Below, in pieces: positions 33,714 through 50,990 of a stretch of DNA of 64,000 bases; positions within the stretch are counted from its first letter, which is position 1; each line of letters begins with the position of its first letter. Position numbers and translations under genes: made by a program. The notes under the pieces are model-generated. The model made no database searches and was not told where the DNA came from. It was given only the letters and a program-made list of their open reading frames with translations. Source of the stretch: Streptomyces sp. 1-11 (GTDB taxonomy: Bacteria; Actinomycetota; Actinomycetes; Streptomycetales; Streptomycetaceae); contig NZ_BJTV01000019.1 of the NCBI RefSeq assembly GCF_007176755.1, positions 91,435 through 155,434 of the forward strand. Reading direction: 5' to 3'.

Positions 33714-34387
33714 TCTCCGGCGGCGCCCACCCACCGCTCCCGGCCCATGGGGGACGGGGACGCCCGGTGCGTGCGGCGGCTCGGGGCGATGGGCCGCGGA
33801 GTCGACGCCTGACGGGGCGAAGCCGCAGGCCGGACGGTGTGCGCTCGGCTGAGGGCGCGGCCGCGTGCAGTGCGGCCGAGGGGCGTACGGGGCGTACGGG
33901 CCGGGCGGCCGGCCCGGTGGGTATATGGGGGCACGCACGTCCCGCGATGGGGGACGTACGCGGTACCGGCCGTCCGACGGCCCCGTACGCCGTGCCCGTC
34001 GTGCGTGCCCGGAGGACCCGGCGGGCCGCCCGACAGGCGTGAACACGCCACGATCTGACCGGTTGTCCGAAAATCACTGGGTACGCGGGCGTGGCCGACT
34101 CCGGTCGCGTACGTGCTGCCGGCCCGCGGCCCGCGTCCGCCCCGCAGGACCGGCGCGTGGGGGCGCGGGAGCCGCACGTCGCGGCGTCCTCGCCCGCCCC
34201 GCCGGCGGGTGTCCCCCAGGAACTTGGGGGATCGCCCCGCATCCGCCGTCGGGGCCGCCGTGGCTCTACTGGTGTCCCGCCGGCGGGTTCCCGCGGTGAC
34301 GACCCGAGGGGGCGCCGCCGGCCCGATCTCGACCCGTGTCCCACAGCCAACAGGTGCCGTAAGACAAGACATACAGGAGTGCACGAC
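33714..34387. other. Intergenic region with several G-tract motifs
   Basis: No gene recognised. Repeated TGGGGGA-type motifs occur: CATGGGGGACGGGG near 33746, ATATGGGGGCACG at 33923 with GATGGGGGACG at 33946, and a perfect inverted repeat with 7-bp arms TCCCCCA/TGGGGGA at 34212-34231, about 155 bp before the LuxR-type gene. They resemble halves of operator copies A and B. Confidence 0.45.
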
Positions 34388-35383
34388 ATGCGGACCTCTC
34401 TGGGTATCGACTCCGTTGCGCGGAGTGTGTACATCGCGATGGTCGACCGGCCCGGCGCGGAGGTGGCCGAGCTGGCCGAGCAACTGGCGCAGACCGAGGA
34501 AACGGTCCGCGACGGACTGGAGCGGCTGTCCGCCCTGCTGCTCGTCGTTCCGGGGGACTCGGCCAGCGGCTGGCGGCCGGTCGATCCGGAGGTCGGGCTG
34601 GCCGCGATGCTCGCCCGGCAGCAGGACGAACTCGCCCGCCACCGGCTCCAGGTGGAGGGCAGCCGGCTGGAGGTGACACGGCTGCTGTCGGAGCGCGGGC
34701 GCGGCAGCCGGGACGGCATGCCGGACGTCGAGTGGCTGGCCGGCGCCGACGCCGTGTGGCGGCACGTCGCCTCGCTCGCCGAGGAGTGCGCGCACGAATG
34801 GCTGACCGTGGGACCGGCCGAGCGGCTGGACGCCGCGGCCCTCGCGGCCGGCCGCCCGGTGGACGAGATCCTGCGCCGGCACGGCACGCCCGCACGCGCC
34901 ATCGTGCTGGAGAGCGTCCGCAACGACCCGGAGGCGACCGAGCGCCTGCTGCGGAACGAGGAGTGCGGCGGCGCCGTCCGCACCCTGCCGTCGCTGCCGG
35001 TGTGGATGATCCTCTCCGACCGCAGGCACGCCGTCGTGCCGGTGGTCAGCGGCCGCAGCGTGGTCGGCGCGATGGCGTGCGGCGTCGAGTCGGTCACGGA
35101 GGCCTTCGCGACCCTGTTCTCCCGGCTGTGGAGGGAGGCCCTGCCGCTCGCCGAGGCGCGTCCCCGCACCCGCGGCAACCTCTCCCTCCAGGAGCAGCAC
35201 GTGCTGCGGCTCTGGGCGCAGGGGCTCACCGACGCGGCGGCGGCCCGCCGGATGGACGTCTCGCTGCGCACGGTGCGCCGGCTCTCGGAGAAGCTGACGG
35301 ACCGGTTCGGCGCCCAGAGCCGGTTTCAGCTCGGCGCCCTCGCCCTCGCCAGCGGCGGCATCCGCGCCGAGGACGTCGCCTGA
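34388..35383 (+). CDS. TrmB-like / LuxR-HTH transcriptional regulator
   Basis: 331 aa. The N-terminal ~60 residues (VARSVYIAMVDRPGAEVAELAEQLAQTEETVRDGLERLSALLLV) look like a TrmB-type winged helix. The middle resembles a PLD-like or effector region (RAIVLESVRNDPEATERLL, VPVVSGRSVVGAMACG). The C-terminus is a LuxR-type HTH (LSLQEQHVLRLWAQGLTDAAAARRMDVSLRTVRRLSEKLTDRFG). This architecture is common for single-copy pathway regulators in actinobacterial natural-product clusters. ATG 34388 follows CAGGAGTGCACGAC. It is convergent with the NRPS and shares a terminator with it. Whether it controls the RiPP, the NRPS or both is open. Confidence 0.8.
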   Translation: MRTSLGIDSVARSVYIAMVDRPGAEVAELAEQLAQTEETVRDGLERLSALLLVVPGDSASGWRPVDPEVGLAAMLARQQDELARHRLQVEGSRLEVTRLLSERGRGSRDGMPDVEWLAGADAVWRHVASLAEECAHEWLTVGPAERLDAAALAAGRPVDEILRRHGTPARAIVLESVRNDPEATERLLRNEECGGAVRTLPSLPVWMILSDRRHAVVPVVSGRSVVGAMACGVESVTEAFATLFSRLWREALPLAEARPRTRGNLSLQEQHVLRLWAQGLTDAAAARRMDVSLRTVRRLSEKLTDRFGAQSRFQLGALALASGGIRAEDVA

Positions 35384-35412
35384 GCCGTCCCGCACCCGGC
35401 GTGACCAGCGCA

Positions 35413-35458
35413 CCGTGAAGGGGCCGGACCTCGGTTACGAGGTCCGGCCCCTTCACGG
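35413..35458. terminator. Strong bidirectional terminator
   Basis: Perfect 21-bp stem (35413-35433 / 35438-35458) with a GTTA loop, between the regulator (+) and the NRPS (-). Confidence 0.85.
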
Positions 35459-35475
35459 CGTGGCACCGGGCGTGG

Positions 35476-44430
<8,955 letters not shown>

Positions 44431-44624
44431 CGTTCACTCCCCATCGTCAGGACATCGTCAGCGGTACAAGCGGTTCACGGGCGGCACGTCGTGCGGTGCG
44501 CGGCGAGGAGCGGGGCGGGGCGCCCCGGGCGGGCCGGGGTCCGCGCCGCCGGCCGCACCGCGACCGCCGCGGCACCGAACGTCCGCGACGAGCACGCTAG
44601 GACCCGCGAACACCTGCCCCCCAG

Positions 44625-44665
44625 TGGGCAGTTGTGACTCCCCGGTGGGTGGTCACAACTGCCCA
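44625..44665. promoter_or_regulatory. Large inverted repeat in the NRPS / supply-operon promoter region
   Basis: Perfect 14-bp arms TGGGCAGTTGTGAC (44625-44638) and GTCACAACTGCCCA (44652-44665) with a 13-nt spacer that contains a CCGGTGGG motif like the CCAGTGGG just before the left arm. It lies 195 bp from the NRPS start and 143 bp from the mutase start. It is a candidate operator for the cluster regulator, or a cruciform. Confidence 0.6.
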
Positions 44666-44807
44666 GTGCCGCCCGCGATCACCGCTGGCCACCATGGACG
44701 ACGTCACTGGACAGCCCGGACGCCCCGCCGCAGGGGCGCCTTTCCGGGCACCCGGCCCGATCGCAGCGGTCGCGGCCCCACCACGGTGTCGAGAGGAAAA
44801 GCCGGTC

Positions 44808-45278
44808 GTGTACCCGCATCGCCAGCCCCCGGACAGCCCGCACCACGCCGTCCTGACCACCATCGCCTCGGACTCACACACCTGGAACCTGCTCTTCCTG
44901 CAACTGCTGCTCGAGGAACAGGGCTGGGAGGTCACCAATCTCGGCGCGTGCGTCCCGGTCGGCGTGCTGGTCGAGGAGGCCACGGCCCGCGCGCCCGGTC
45001 TCATCGTCGTCAGCACCGTCAACGGGCACGGCGCCGAGGAGGCGCCGGGCCTGGCCCGCGCGGTGCGCGCCGTGCCCGCGCTGGCCGAGGTGCCGCTCGT
45101 CGTCGGAGGCAAGCTGGACACCTCGGGCACCACCGCCCCGGACGTCCACGCCTCGCTCACCGACGCCGGCTTCGACGCCGTCCTGACCGGCCCGAACGCC
45201 GTCCCCGGACTGCTCGCCCTGCTCGACGCCCTGCCCGAGCACCGGCACGGAAGGTCCCACGCCGATGCCGTCCGCTGA
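44808..45278 (+). CDS. Glutamate mutase small (S, cobalamin-binding) subunit
   Basis: 156 aa, GTG 44808 after GAGAGG. B12-binding Rossmann-type fold: TTIASDSHTWN (DxHxx cobalamin His ligand loop; the usual final Gly is Asn here), VTNLGACVPVGVLVEEA, LIVVSTVNGHGAEEAP (SxLxG-like) and VPLVVGGKL (GG motif). With the E subunit it isomerises L-glutamate to (2S,3S)-3-methylaspartate using adenosylcobalamin. An in-frame ATG at 44694 would add 38 low-complexity residues and has no SD. Its end overlaps the E-subunit gene by 14 nt. First gene of the supply operon. Confidence 0.85.
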   Translation: MYPHRQPPDSPHHAVLTTIASDSHTWNLLFLQLLLEEQGWEVTNLGACVPVGVLVEEATARAPGLIVVSTVNGHGAEEAPGLARAVRAVPALAEVPLVVGGKLDTSGTTAPDVHASLTDAGFDAVLTGPNAVPGLLALLDALPEHRHGRSHADAVR

Positions 45279-46551
45279 GCCCTCCCCCACTGCCGGCGGC
45301 GCCTTCCACCGGTTCACCGCCGAGGCCGCCCGTACCGGCCGCCTCGTCGTGCAGCCCCGCATGGGCTTCGCCGACCCCGCCCGGATGCGCACCGGCCTGA
45401 TCGCCACCCGCGCCGCCGACGCCACCACCGTCGGCACCCTCACCCTGGACAGCTTCACCCGCGTCGGCGACTACGCCGCCGCCGCCCGCGCCGTCGCCCA
45501 GGGCCATCACCTCAACGGCTACCCGCTGGTCAGCATGGACCTCGGCACCACCGTCGGTCTCCTCGACGGCGTCCACGGACCCGACTTCCCGGTCCAGGTG
45601 AGGCACGGCTCCGCACGGCCGGGCCGGATCGTCGAGGCCCTCATCGCCGCCGGGCTCGACGCCACCGAGGGCGGCCCCGTCTCCTACTGCCTGCCCTACG
45701 GCCGCACCCCGCTGGCCACCTCGGTCCGCTCCTGGGCCGAAGCGTGCCGCAGGCTCGCCGCGCTGCGTGAGACGGGAGCCGAACCGCACCTGGAGACCTT
45801 CGGCGGCTGCATGCTGGGCCAGCTCTGCCCGCCCTCCCTGCTCGTCGCCCTGTCCGTGCTGGAAGCCATGTTCTTCCGCCGGCACGGGCTGCGCAGCGTC
45901 TCCCTCAGCTACGCCCAGCAGACCAGCCCCGAACAGGACGAGGAGGCCGTGCACGCACTGCGCGCCCTGGCCGCCGACCACCTACCGGACACCTCCTGGC
46001 ACGTGGTCGTCTATGCGTACATGGGCGTCTACCCGGAGACCCGGGCGGGTGCGCTGCGGCTCGTCGCGGACGCCGCGCGGCTCGCGGTGCGCACCGGCGC
46101 CATCCGGCTCATCGTGAAGACTCCGGCGGAGTCGGCCCGTATCCCCTCCATCGAGGAGAACGTCACGGCGCTGGAGACCGCCGCCGCGGCGGCCCGCACC
46201 GCGCGGCCGGCCGCCCCGCCGCCGTCCACCGGTGTCGAGGCGGAGGCCCGCTCCCTCGTAGAGGCCGTCCTGCACCTGCACGACGACCTCGGCCAGGCCC
46301 TGGTCCGCGCCTTCGCCCACGGCTACCTCGATGTGCCCTTCTGCCTGCACCCCGACAACGCGGGGCGCACCCGCAGCTTCATCTCCGACCGCGGCCGGCT
46401 GGAGTGGTCCCGCACCGGATCGCTCCCGCTCGGCCGGCCCACCGCCGCACAGCCGTCCCGGCGCCTGACCTCGTCCGGGCTGCTGCACGCGCTCAACCAC
46501 GTCAAGAACCGCTACGACGACCCCGCCGCCCGCCTGGTGCGGGCGAGCTGA
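45265..46551 (+). CDS. Glutamate mutase large (E, epsilon) subunit
   Basis: 428 aa, somewhat shorter than clostridial MutE (~480). LVVQPRMGFADPARM, GTLTLDSFTRVGDY, LNGYPLVSMD, FPVQVRHGSARPGRIVEALIAAGLDATEGGPVSYCLPYGR (a substrate-binding Arg is expected here), ETFGGCMLGQLCPPSLLVALSVLEAMFF and RLIVKTPAESARIPS follow the methylaspartate mutase E barrel. The C-terminus DVPFCLHPDNAGRTRSFIS is also family-typical. Forms the active enzyme with the small subunit encoded by the overlapping upstream gene. In NRPS clusters such pairs supply 3-methylaspartate. Confidence 0.85.
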   Translation: MPSAEPSPTAGGAFHRFTAEAARTGRLVVQPRMGFADPARMRTGLIATRAADATTVGTLTLDSFTRVGDYAAAARAVAQGHHLNGYPLVSMDLGTTVGLLDGVHGPDFPVQVRHGSARPGRIVEALIAAGLDATEGGPVSYCLPYGRTPLATSVRSWAEACRRLAALRETGAEPHLETFGGCMLGQLCPPSLLVALSVLEAMFFRRHGLRSVSLSYAQQTSPEQDEEAVHALRALAADHLPDTSWHVVVYAYMGVYPETRAGALRLVADAARLAVRTGAIRLIVKTPAESARIPSIEENVTALETAAAAARTARPAAPPPSTGVEAEARSLVEAVLHLHDDLGQALVRAFAHGYLDVPFCLHPDNAGRTRSFISDRGRLEWSRTGSLPLGRPTAAQPSRRLTSSGLLHALNHVKNRYDDPAARLVRAS

Positions 46552-46640
46552 CCCGAGCGGCCCCCACCCCGGCGCCCGCGCGCCACCGCCCGCCGGCCTG
46601 CGACTCCGGTCCGGCGACGACAGGACAGGACACGACCGAC

Positions 46641-47654
46641 ATGACACTCCAGATGGACCTTCCGCCGGCCCCCGAGGCGCTCGCGCTGCCCTCGCCGCTG
46701 GAACACCTGCGCGACCCCCGCACCCGCGCCGCCCTGCGCATCCAGCAGGCGCTGGTGGCCGGCGCCCGCTCCTTCCTGTGCTCCGACGGCGCCGTGGAGA
46801 TGGCCCACCCGGTCATCGGCCCCGTCACCGACCCGGGTTCGCGCGGCGCCAAGCAGGTCGACGTCGACTACTACGGCCACCGCTACAAGCTGATGACCAG
46901 CGCCATCCTCTACAAGCAGGCGTCCCTGCTGGCCTTCGACCGTATCTTCCTGGTCGCGCCCAACGTCCGCCTGGAGCCCGTCGAGACCAGCAGCACCCAC
47001 CGCCATCTCACCGAGTTCCGGCAGATCGACGTCGAGTACGCGGGCGCCACCCGCGACGACGCCATGGGCGTCGTCGAGCGGCTGATCCGGCACGCCGTGA
47101 CCACCGCCGTCGACGAGTGCGGCGACGACCTCGCCGTCCTCGGCCGCGACCCCGACGCCCTGCGCCGTTACGTGGCCCGGCCGTTCGCCCGCGTCCCGCA
47201 CGGTGAGGTCGTCGACGGCCTGCGCCGCGACGGCTACCCACAGGCCGCCGGCACCGAGATCGAGTGGGAGGCCGAGGAGCGCATCTCCCGCCAGGCCGAC
47301 GCCCCGTTCTTCATCGTCGGCTACCCCAAGGGCTCCCGCGGCTTCTACGACAAGGAGAGCCCGGCCGAGCCCGGCACCCTGCTGAACTTCGACCTCATCG
47401 CACCCGAGGGCTGCGGCGAACTGTGCAGCGGCAGTGAGCGCGAGCACGACTACGCGGCCCTGGTCACCCGGATGCGCGAGACCGGCGAGAACCCCTCCAA
47501 GTACGCCTGGTACCTCGAGGTCGCCCGGCACGGCATCCCCAGCAGCGCCGGCTTCGGGATCGGCCTGGAACGCCTGACCCGCTGGGTCACCGGCCTGGAC
47601 TCCGCGTGGCGGACCACCGCCTTCCCGAAGATCGCGGGGGTCGTGTCGCCGTGA
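46641..47654 (+). CDS. AsnRS/AspRS-like amino acid ligase (class II core only), possible asparagine synthetase
   Basis: 337 aa. A class II aminoacyl-tRNA synthetase catalytic core with motif 2 STHRHLTEFRQIDVEY and motif 3 SSAGFGIGLERLTRW, but without the N-terminal OB-fold anticodon domain of AsnRS/AspRS. This is the layout of archaeal-type asparagine synthetase (AsnRS paralogue), which activates the aspartate side chain with ATP and amidates it. In this operon the natural acceptor would be 3-methylaspartate made by the mutase, giving 3-methylasparagine for the Asn-type A1 domain (inference). ATG 46641, SD AGGA at 10 nt. The stop overlaps the next start (GTGA). Confidence 0.78.
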   Translation: MTLQMDLPPAPEALALPSPLEHLRDPRTRAALRIQQALVAGARSFLCSDGAVEMAHPVIGPVTDPGSRGAKQVDVDYYGHRYKLMTSAILYKQASLLAFDRIFLVAPNVRLEPVETSSTHRHLTEFRQIDVEYAGATRDDAMGVVERLIRHAVTTAVDECGDDLAVLGRDPDALRRYVARPFARVPHGEVVDGLRRDGYPQAAGTEIEWEAEERISRQADAPFFIVGYPKGSRGFYDKESPAEPGTLLNFDLIAPEGCGELCSGSEREHDYAALVTRMRETGENPSKYAWYLEVARHGIPSSAGFGIGLERLTRWVTGLDSAWRTTAFPKIAGVVSP

Positions 47655-48877
47655 ACCAGCTGACCGCACCCGGCCTGCCCGAGGACGCCGTGCGCGCCCG
47701 GGCCCGCGACGGCGCCGCCGCCGTCTTCCCGCCCCTGGACAGCTACGGCAACGCCGTCTTCGGCGCCGCCCCCGAACCCGCCGGCGACGAGATCGACGCA
47801 CTGCGCCTGGCCCCGCCCGTCTTCATGCCGGGCCGCCTGGCCAAGCTCATCGACCTCGGCCGCGAACCCCTCTACTCCGACGTCCGTCTCGACACCGCCC
47901 TCGGCGGCTTCGCCGCCCCGCTGCCGGTCTACCTGTCGGCGCTCGGCTCGACCCGCGTCGCCGGCACCAGCCTCGCCCTCAGCCGCCAGGCCGGACGGCT
48001 CGGCATCCCGATGGTCATCGGCGAGAACGTCGCCCCCATGAACGGCTTCCGCTCCGGCGGCGACGACCACCGCAAGGGCCTGCTGGAGCGCATCCAGGCG
48101 TACTGCGAGGAACTGCCCGACGGCGTCGGCGGCGTCTGCGTCCAGCAGAGCACCGAGGACGCCGACTCCGAGGTCTGGAACCACGTCTACAGCGACCCCG
48201 CCGTCACCGGCCTGCTCACCTCCGGCCGGCTCGGCTTCGAACTCAAGGTCGGCCAGGGCGCCAAACCCGGCCTCGGCGGCCTCACCATGATCAGCGACGC
48301 GGTCGCGGCCGACCTCGCCGGACAGTACGCCGTCGAACGGCTCGGACCCGGCGCCTCGTCGATCCTGCGCTGCGCGAGCCCCGGCACCTTCACCGACGAG
48401 ATCTTCCGCCGCCAGATCCAGCTCATGCGCAACAACTACCCGCGCGCCCGCTGCTGGGTGAAGCTCTTCCCCGGCCGTGACGTCGGCCGGGCCGCCGCCG
48501 TCGCCTGGGACGCGGGCGCGGACGCCGTCGCCGTCGACGGCGCCGAGGGCGGCACCGGCTGGGCCCCGATCGGCTTCCTGAGCCACGTCGGACTGCCCCT
48601 CGCCGAAGCCCTGCGCCGCGTCGACCCCGCAGGCCGCACCCTCCTCGCCAGCGGACGCGTCTGGGACGGCATCCGCGCCGTGAAGCTGCTCGCCCTCGGC
48701 GCCCGTGCCGTCGGCCTCGGCCGCGCCGCCCTGATCGCCGCCGACGAGGACCCCGAGCACGGTCTCGAGCGCCTGCTGGAGGCCCTGGCGCTGGAACTGC
48801 GCATGGCGGTCAGCGCGCTGGGCCGCTACACGGCCGAGGAGACCGGCCCCGAAGACCTCTGGGAGCCCCGGACATGA
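47651..48877 (+). CDS. Stand-alone FMN glutamate-synthase-like protein
   Basis: 408 aa, GTG 47651. FELKVGQGAKPGLGGLTM, VKLFPGRDVGRAAAVAWDAGADAVAVDGAEGGTGWAP and ALGARAVGLGRAAL are the FMN-binding barrel motifs of the central domain of glutamate synthase (GltB). The glutaminase and C-terminal beta-helix domains are absent. The cysteine cluster that binds the 3Fe-4S centre in GltB is not seen after the barrel. It may reduce an imine using another electron donor. One attractive role is recycling of 2-oxoglutarate, released by the SbnB-type enzyme, to glutamate (inference). Coupled by GTGA and ATGA overlaps to both neighbours. Confidence 0.8.
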   Translation: MNQLTAPGLPEDAVRARARDGAAAVFPPLDSYGNAVFGAAPEPAGDEIDALRLAPPVFMPGRLAKLIDLGREPLYSDVRLDTALGGFAAPLPVYLSALGSTRVAGTSLALSRQAGRLGIPMVIGENVAPMNGFRSGGDDHRKGLLERIQAYCEELPDGVGGVCVQQSTEDADSEVWNHVYSDPAVTGLLTSGRLGFELKVGQGAKPGLGGLTMISDAVAADLAGQYAVERLGPGASSILRCASPGTFTDEIFRRQIQLMRNNYPRARCWVKLFPGRDVGRAAAVAWDAGADAVAVDGAEGGTGWAPIGFLSHVGLPLAEALRRVDPAGRTLLASGRVWDGIRAVKLLALGARAVGLGRAALIAADEDPEHGLERLLEALALELRMAVSALGRYTAEETGPEDLWEPRT

Positions 48878-49821
48878 TCTACGAGCACACCTACGAGCTG
48901 GTCACCGACGACCTCTTCGTCCTGCTGCCCCGGATGGTGCCCGGCTCGGACCTCTTCCTGAAGATCGAGGGCCTCAACCCGGCCGGCTCCGTCAAACTGA
49001 AGACCGCGCTGAGCCTCATCGAGGACGCCGAGCACCGCGGCGTCCTCACGCCGGGCGCCCGAGTCATCGAGTCCTCCTCCGGCAACCTCGGTATCGCGCT
49101 CAGCTCCATCTGCGCCACCAAGGGCTACCGCTTCACCTGCGTCGTCGACCCGAACACCAACGCCACCAGCATCGATCACATGCGTGCGCTGGGCGCCGAG
49201 GTGGTCGTCGTCGACACCGTCGACGCCAACGGCGGCTTCCTGCAGTCCCGCATCGCCCACATCCGGCGCCGCGTCGAAGCGGACCCGACCGTCGTCTGGC
49301 TCAACCAGTACGCCAACCCGGCCAACCCGCGCGCCCATTACGAGCAGACCGCGCGCACCCTGCTCAAGGAGGTCCAGCACCTCGACTACCTGTTCATCGG
49401 CGTCGGCTCCACCGGCACGTTCGTCGGCTGCGCGCAGTACCTGCGCGAGTTCTCGCCGCACACCCGGATCGTCGCCGTGGACGCCCTCGGCTCCATCATC
49501 CTCGGCGCCGCCCCCGGGCCGCGCCACATTCCCGGGCTGGGCGCGAGCCGCATCCCCGAACTGTTCGAACCCGGTCTCGTCGACGACGTGGTGCTGGTCG
49601 CCGAGGAGGACGCGGTACGCGAGTGCCGGCTGCTCGCCCGCACCCACGGCCTGCTCACCGGCGGCTCCACCGGCTCGGTGCTGGCCGCGGTCCGCCGCCG
49701 GGCCGGCACCATCCCGGCCGGCTCCCGCGTCGCCGCGATCTCCCCCGACCTCGGCGAGCGCTACCTCGGCACGGTCTACAACGACGACTGGGTCGAGCGG
49801 CACTTCGGCGCCCTCACCTGA
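48874..49821 (+). CDS. SbnA-type PLP synthase for 2,3-diaminopropionate
   Basis: 315 aa, ATG 48874 overlapping the preceding stop. A cysteine-synthase-fold PLP enzyme: GLNPAGSVKLKTAL holds the Schiff-base Lys, SSSGNLGIALS is the Asn loop, and GVGSTGTFVGCAQYL is the phosphate-binding loop. VDALGSIILG (SbnA has a similar VD-x-x-GS block) and its pairing with an ornithine-cyclodeaminase-like gene point to SbnA/VioB-type enzymes. These join O-phospho-L-serine and L-glutamate to N-(1-amino-1-carboxy-2-ethyl)glutamate. Makes the intermediate for L-2,3-diaminopropionate together with the next gene. A phosphothreonine-type substrate cannot be excluded. Confidence 0.82.
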   Translation: MIYEHTYELVTDDLFVLLPRMVPGSDLFLKIEGLNPAGSVKLKTALSLIEDAEHRGVLTPGARVIESSSGNLGIALSSICATKGYRFTCVVDPNTNATSIDHMRALGAEVVVVDTVDANGGFLQSRIAHIRRRVEADPTVVWLNQYANPANPRAHYEQTARTLLKEVQHLDYLFIGVGSTGTFVGCAQYLREFSPHTRIVAVDALGSIILGAAPGPRHIPGLGASRIPELFEPGLVDDVVLVAEEDAVRECRLLARTHGLLTGGSTGSVLAAVRRRAGTIPAGSRVAAISPDLGERYLGTVYNDDWVERHFGALT

Positions 49822-49898
49822 CCCGCCCCGCACCGGCCGGACAGTCCACCCGCCGCGACCGCCCGGCCGCGCCATCCGCCCCCGAAAGGCAACCACCG

Positions 49899-50906
49899 AT
49901 GTCGACCTTCCACGTGATCGACGGCTCCGTCGCCCAGGATGTCATCGGCTCCGCGCCGTCGGCCGTCCTGGACATCGTGCGGGAGACCTACCTCCAGCAC
50001 AGCCGCGGGGCCACCGTGAACCCCAACAGCCACTTCCTGCGCTTCCCGCACGATCCCGGCGCCCGGATCATCGCCCTGCCCGCCCACCTCGGCGGCGACA
50101 CACCGGTCTCCGGGCTCAAGTGGATCGCCAGCTACCCGCAGAACGTACGGCAGAACCTGCCGCGCGCCTCCGCCGTCCTGCTGCTGAACGACGCCGAGAC
50201 CGGCTACCCGTTCGCCTGCCTGGAGGCGTCCGGCATCAGCGCCGCCCGCACCGCGGCGTCCGCCGCGCTCGCCGCGGAGACCCTCGCGGACGGCGACAGC
50301 CCCAAGACGGTGCTCTTCGTCGGCGCCGGCGTCATCGGCCGGACCGTCTCCGACTTCCTCGCGGCCCGCGGCGCCAACGTCCGCGAGTGCCTGGTCCACG
50401 ACCACGTGGACGCCTACGCCGAGACCTTCGCCGCCTACACCGCCGCCACCCACGGCTGGCAGACCCGCACCGTGGCGCAGATCGACGCGGCCCTGGCCAC
50501 CGCCGACCTGGTCGTCCTCGCCACCACCGCGCCCGCGCCCTGGCTGGCGGACGGGCAGACCCTGCTGCCCGGCCAGCTCATCCTGAACCTGTCGCTGCGC
50601 GACATCCACCCCACCGTCATGATCAAGTGCCACAACGTCCTGGACGACATCGACCACTGCCTCACCGCGCAGACCTCGCCCCACCTGACGGAGACGGAGT
50701 ACGGCACACGCGACTTCATCGACGGCACGCTCGCCGACGTGCTGCGCGGCGACGTGACCCTCGACCGCGACCGTCCCACCGTCTTCTCCCCGTTCGGCCT
50801 CGGCGTCCTCGACCTGGCCGTCGGCTACCACATCTACCGCACGGCCCTGAGCACCGGCCGCGCCACCGAGATACCGGGCTTCTTCCCCGAACTGAAGCGC
50901 TGGTGA
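49899..50906 (+). CDS. SbnB-type dehydrogenase (ornithine cyclodeaminase family)
   Basis: 335 aa, ATG 49899 (SD GAAAGG at 9-10 nt). ALPAHLGGDTPVSGLKWIASYP, ACLEASGISAARTAA and VLFVGAGVIGRTVSDFL (NAD-binding Gly motif) define the ornithine cyclodeaminase/mu-crystallin family. In SbnB the enzyme oxidatively hydrolyses N-(1-amino-1-carboxy-2-ethyl)glutamate to L-2,3-diaminopropionate and 2-oxoglutarate with NAD. Being the last gene of the six-gene supply operon and next to an SbnA homologue supports this over proline-forming activity. Followed by a strong hairpin. Confidence 0.85.
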   Translation: MSTFHVIDGSVAQDVIGSAPSAVLDIVRETYLQHSRGATVNPNSHFLRFPHDPGARIIALPAHLGGDTPVSGLKWIASYPQNVRQNLPRASAVLLLNDAETGYPFACLEASGISAARTAASAALAAETLADGDSPKTVLFVGAGVIGRTVSDFLAARGANVRECLVHDHVDAYAETFAAYTAATHGWQTRTVAQIDAALATADLVVLATTAPAPWLADGQTLLPGQLILNLSLRDIHPTVMIKCHNVLDDIDHCLTAQTSPHLTETEYGTRDFIDGTLADVLRGDVTLDRDRPTVFSPFGLGVLDLAVGYHIYRTALSTGRATEIPGFFPELKRW

Positions 50907-50932
50907 ACCGTGCGGCACCGGCCGCAGCCACC

Positions 50933-50990
50933 GACGCCCCGGCCTCGCACCCCCACCATGTCTCCGGTGGGCATGCGAGGCCGGGGCGTC
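50933..50990 (+). terminator. Terminator of the amino-acid supply operon
   Basis: Perfect 17-bp stem (50933-50949 / 50974-50990) enclosing a second 6-bp stem (CCCACC 50952-50957 / GGTGGG 50966-50971). Confidence 0.8.
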
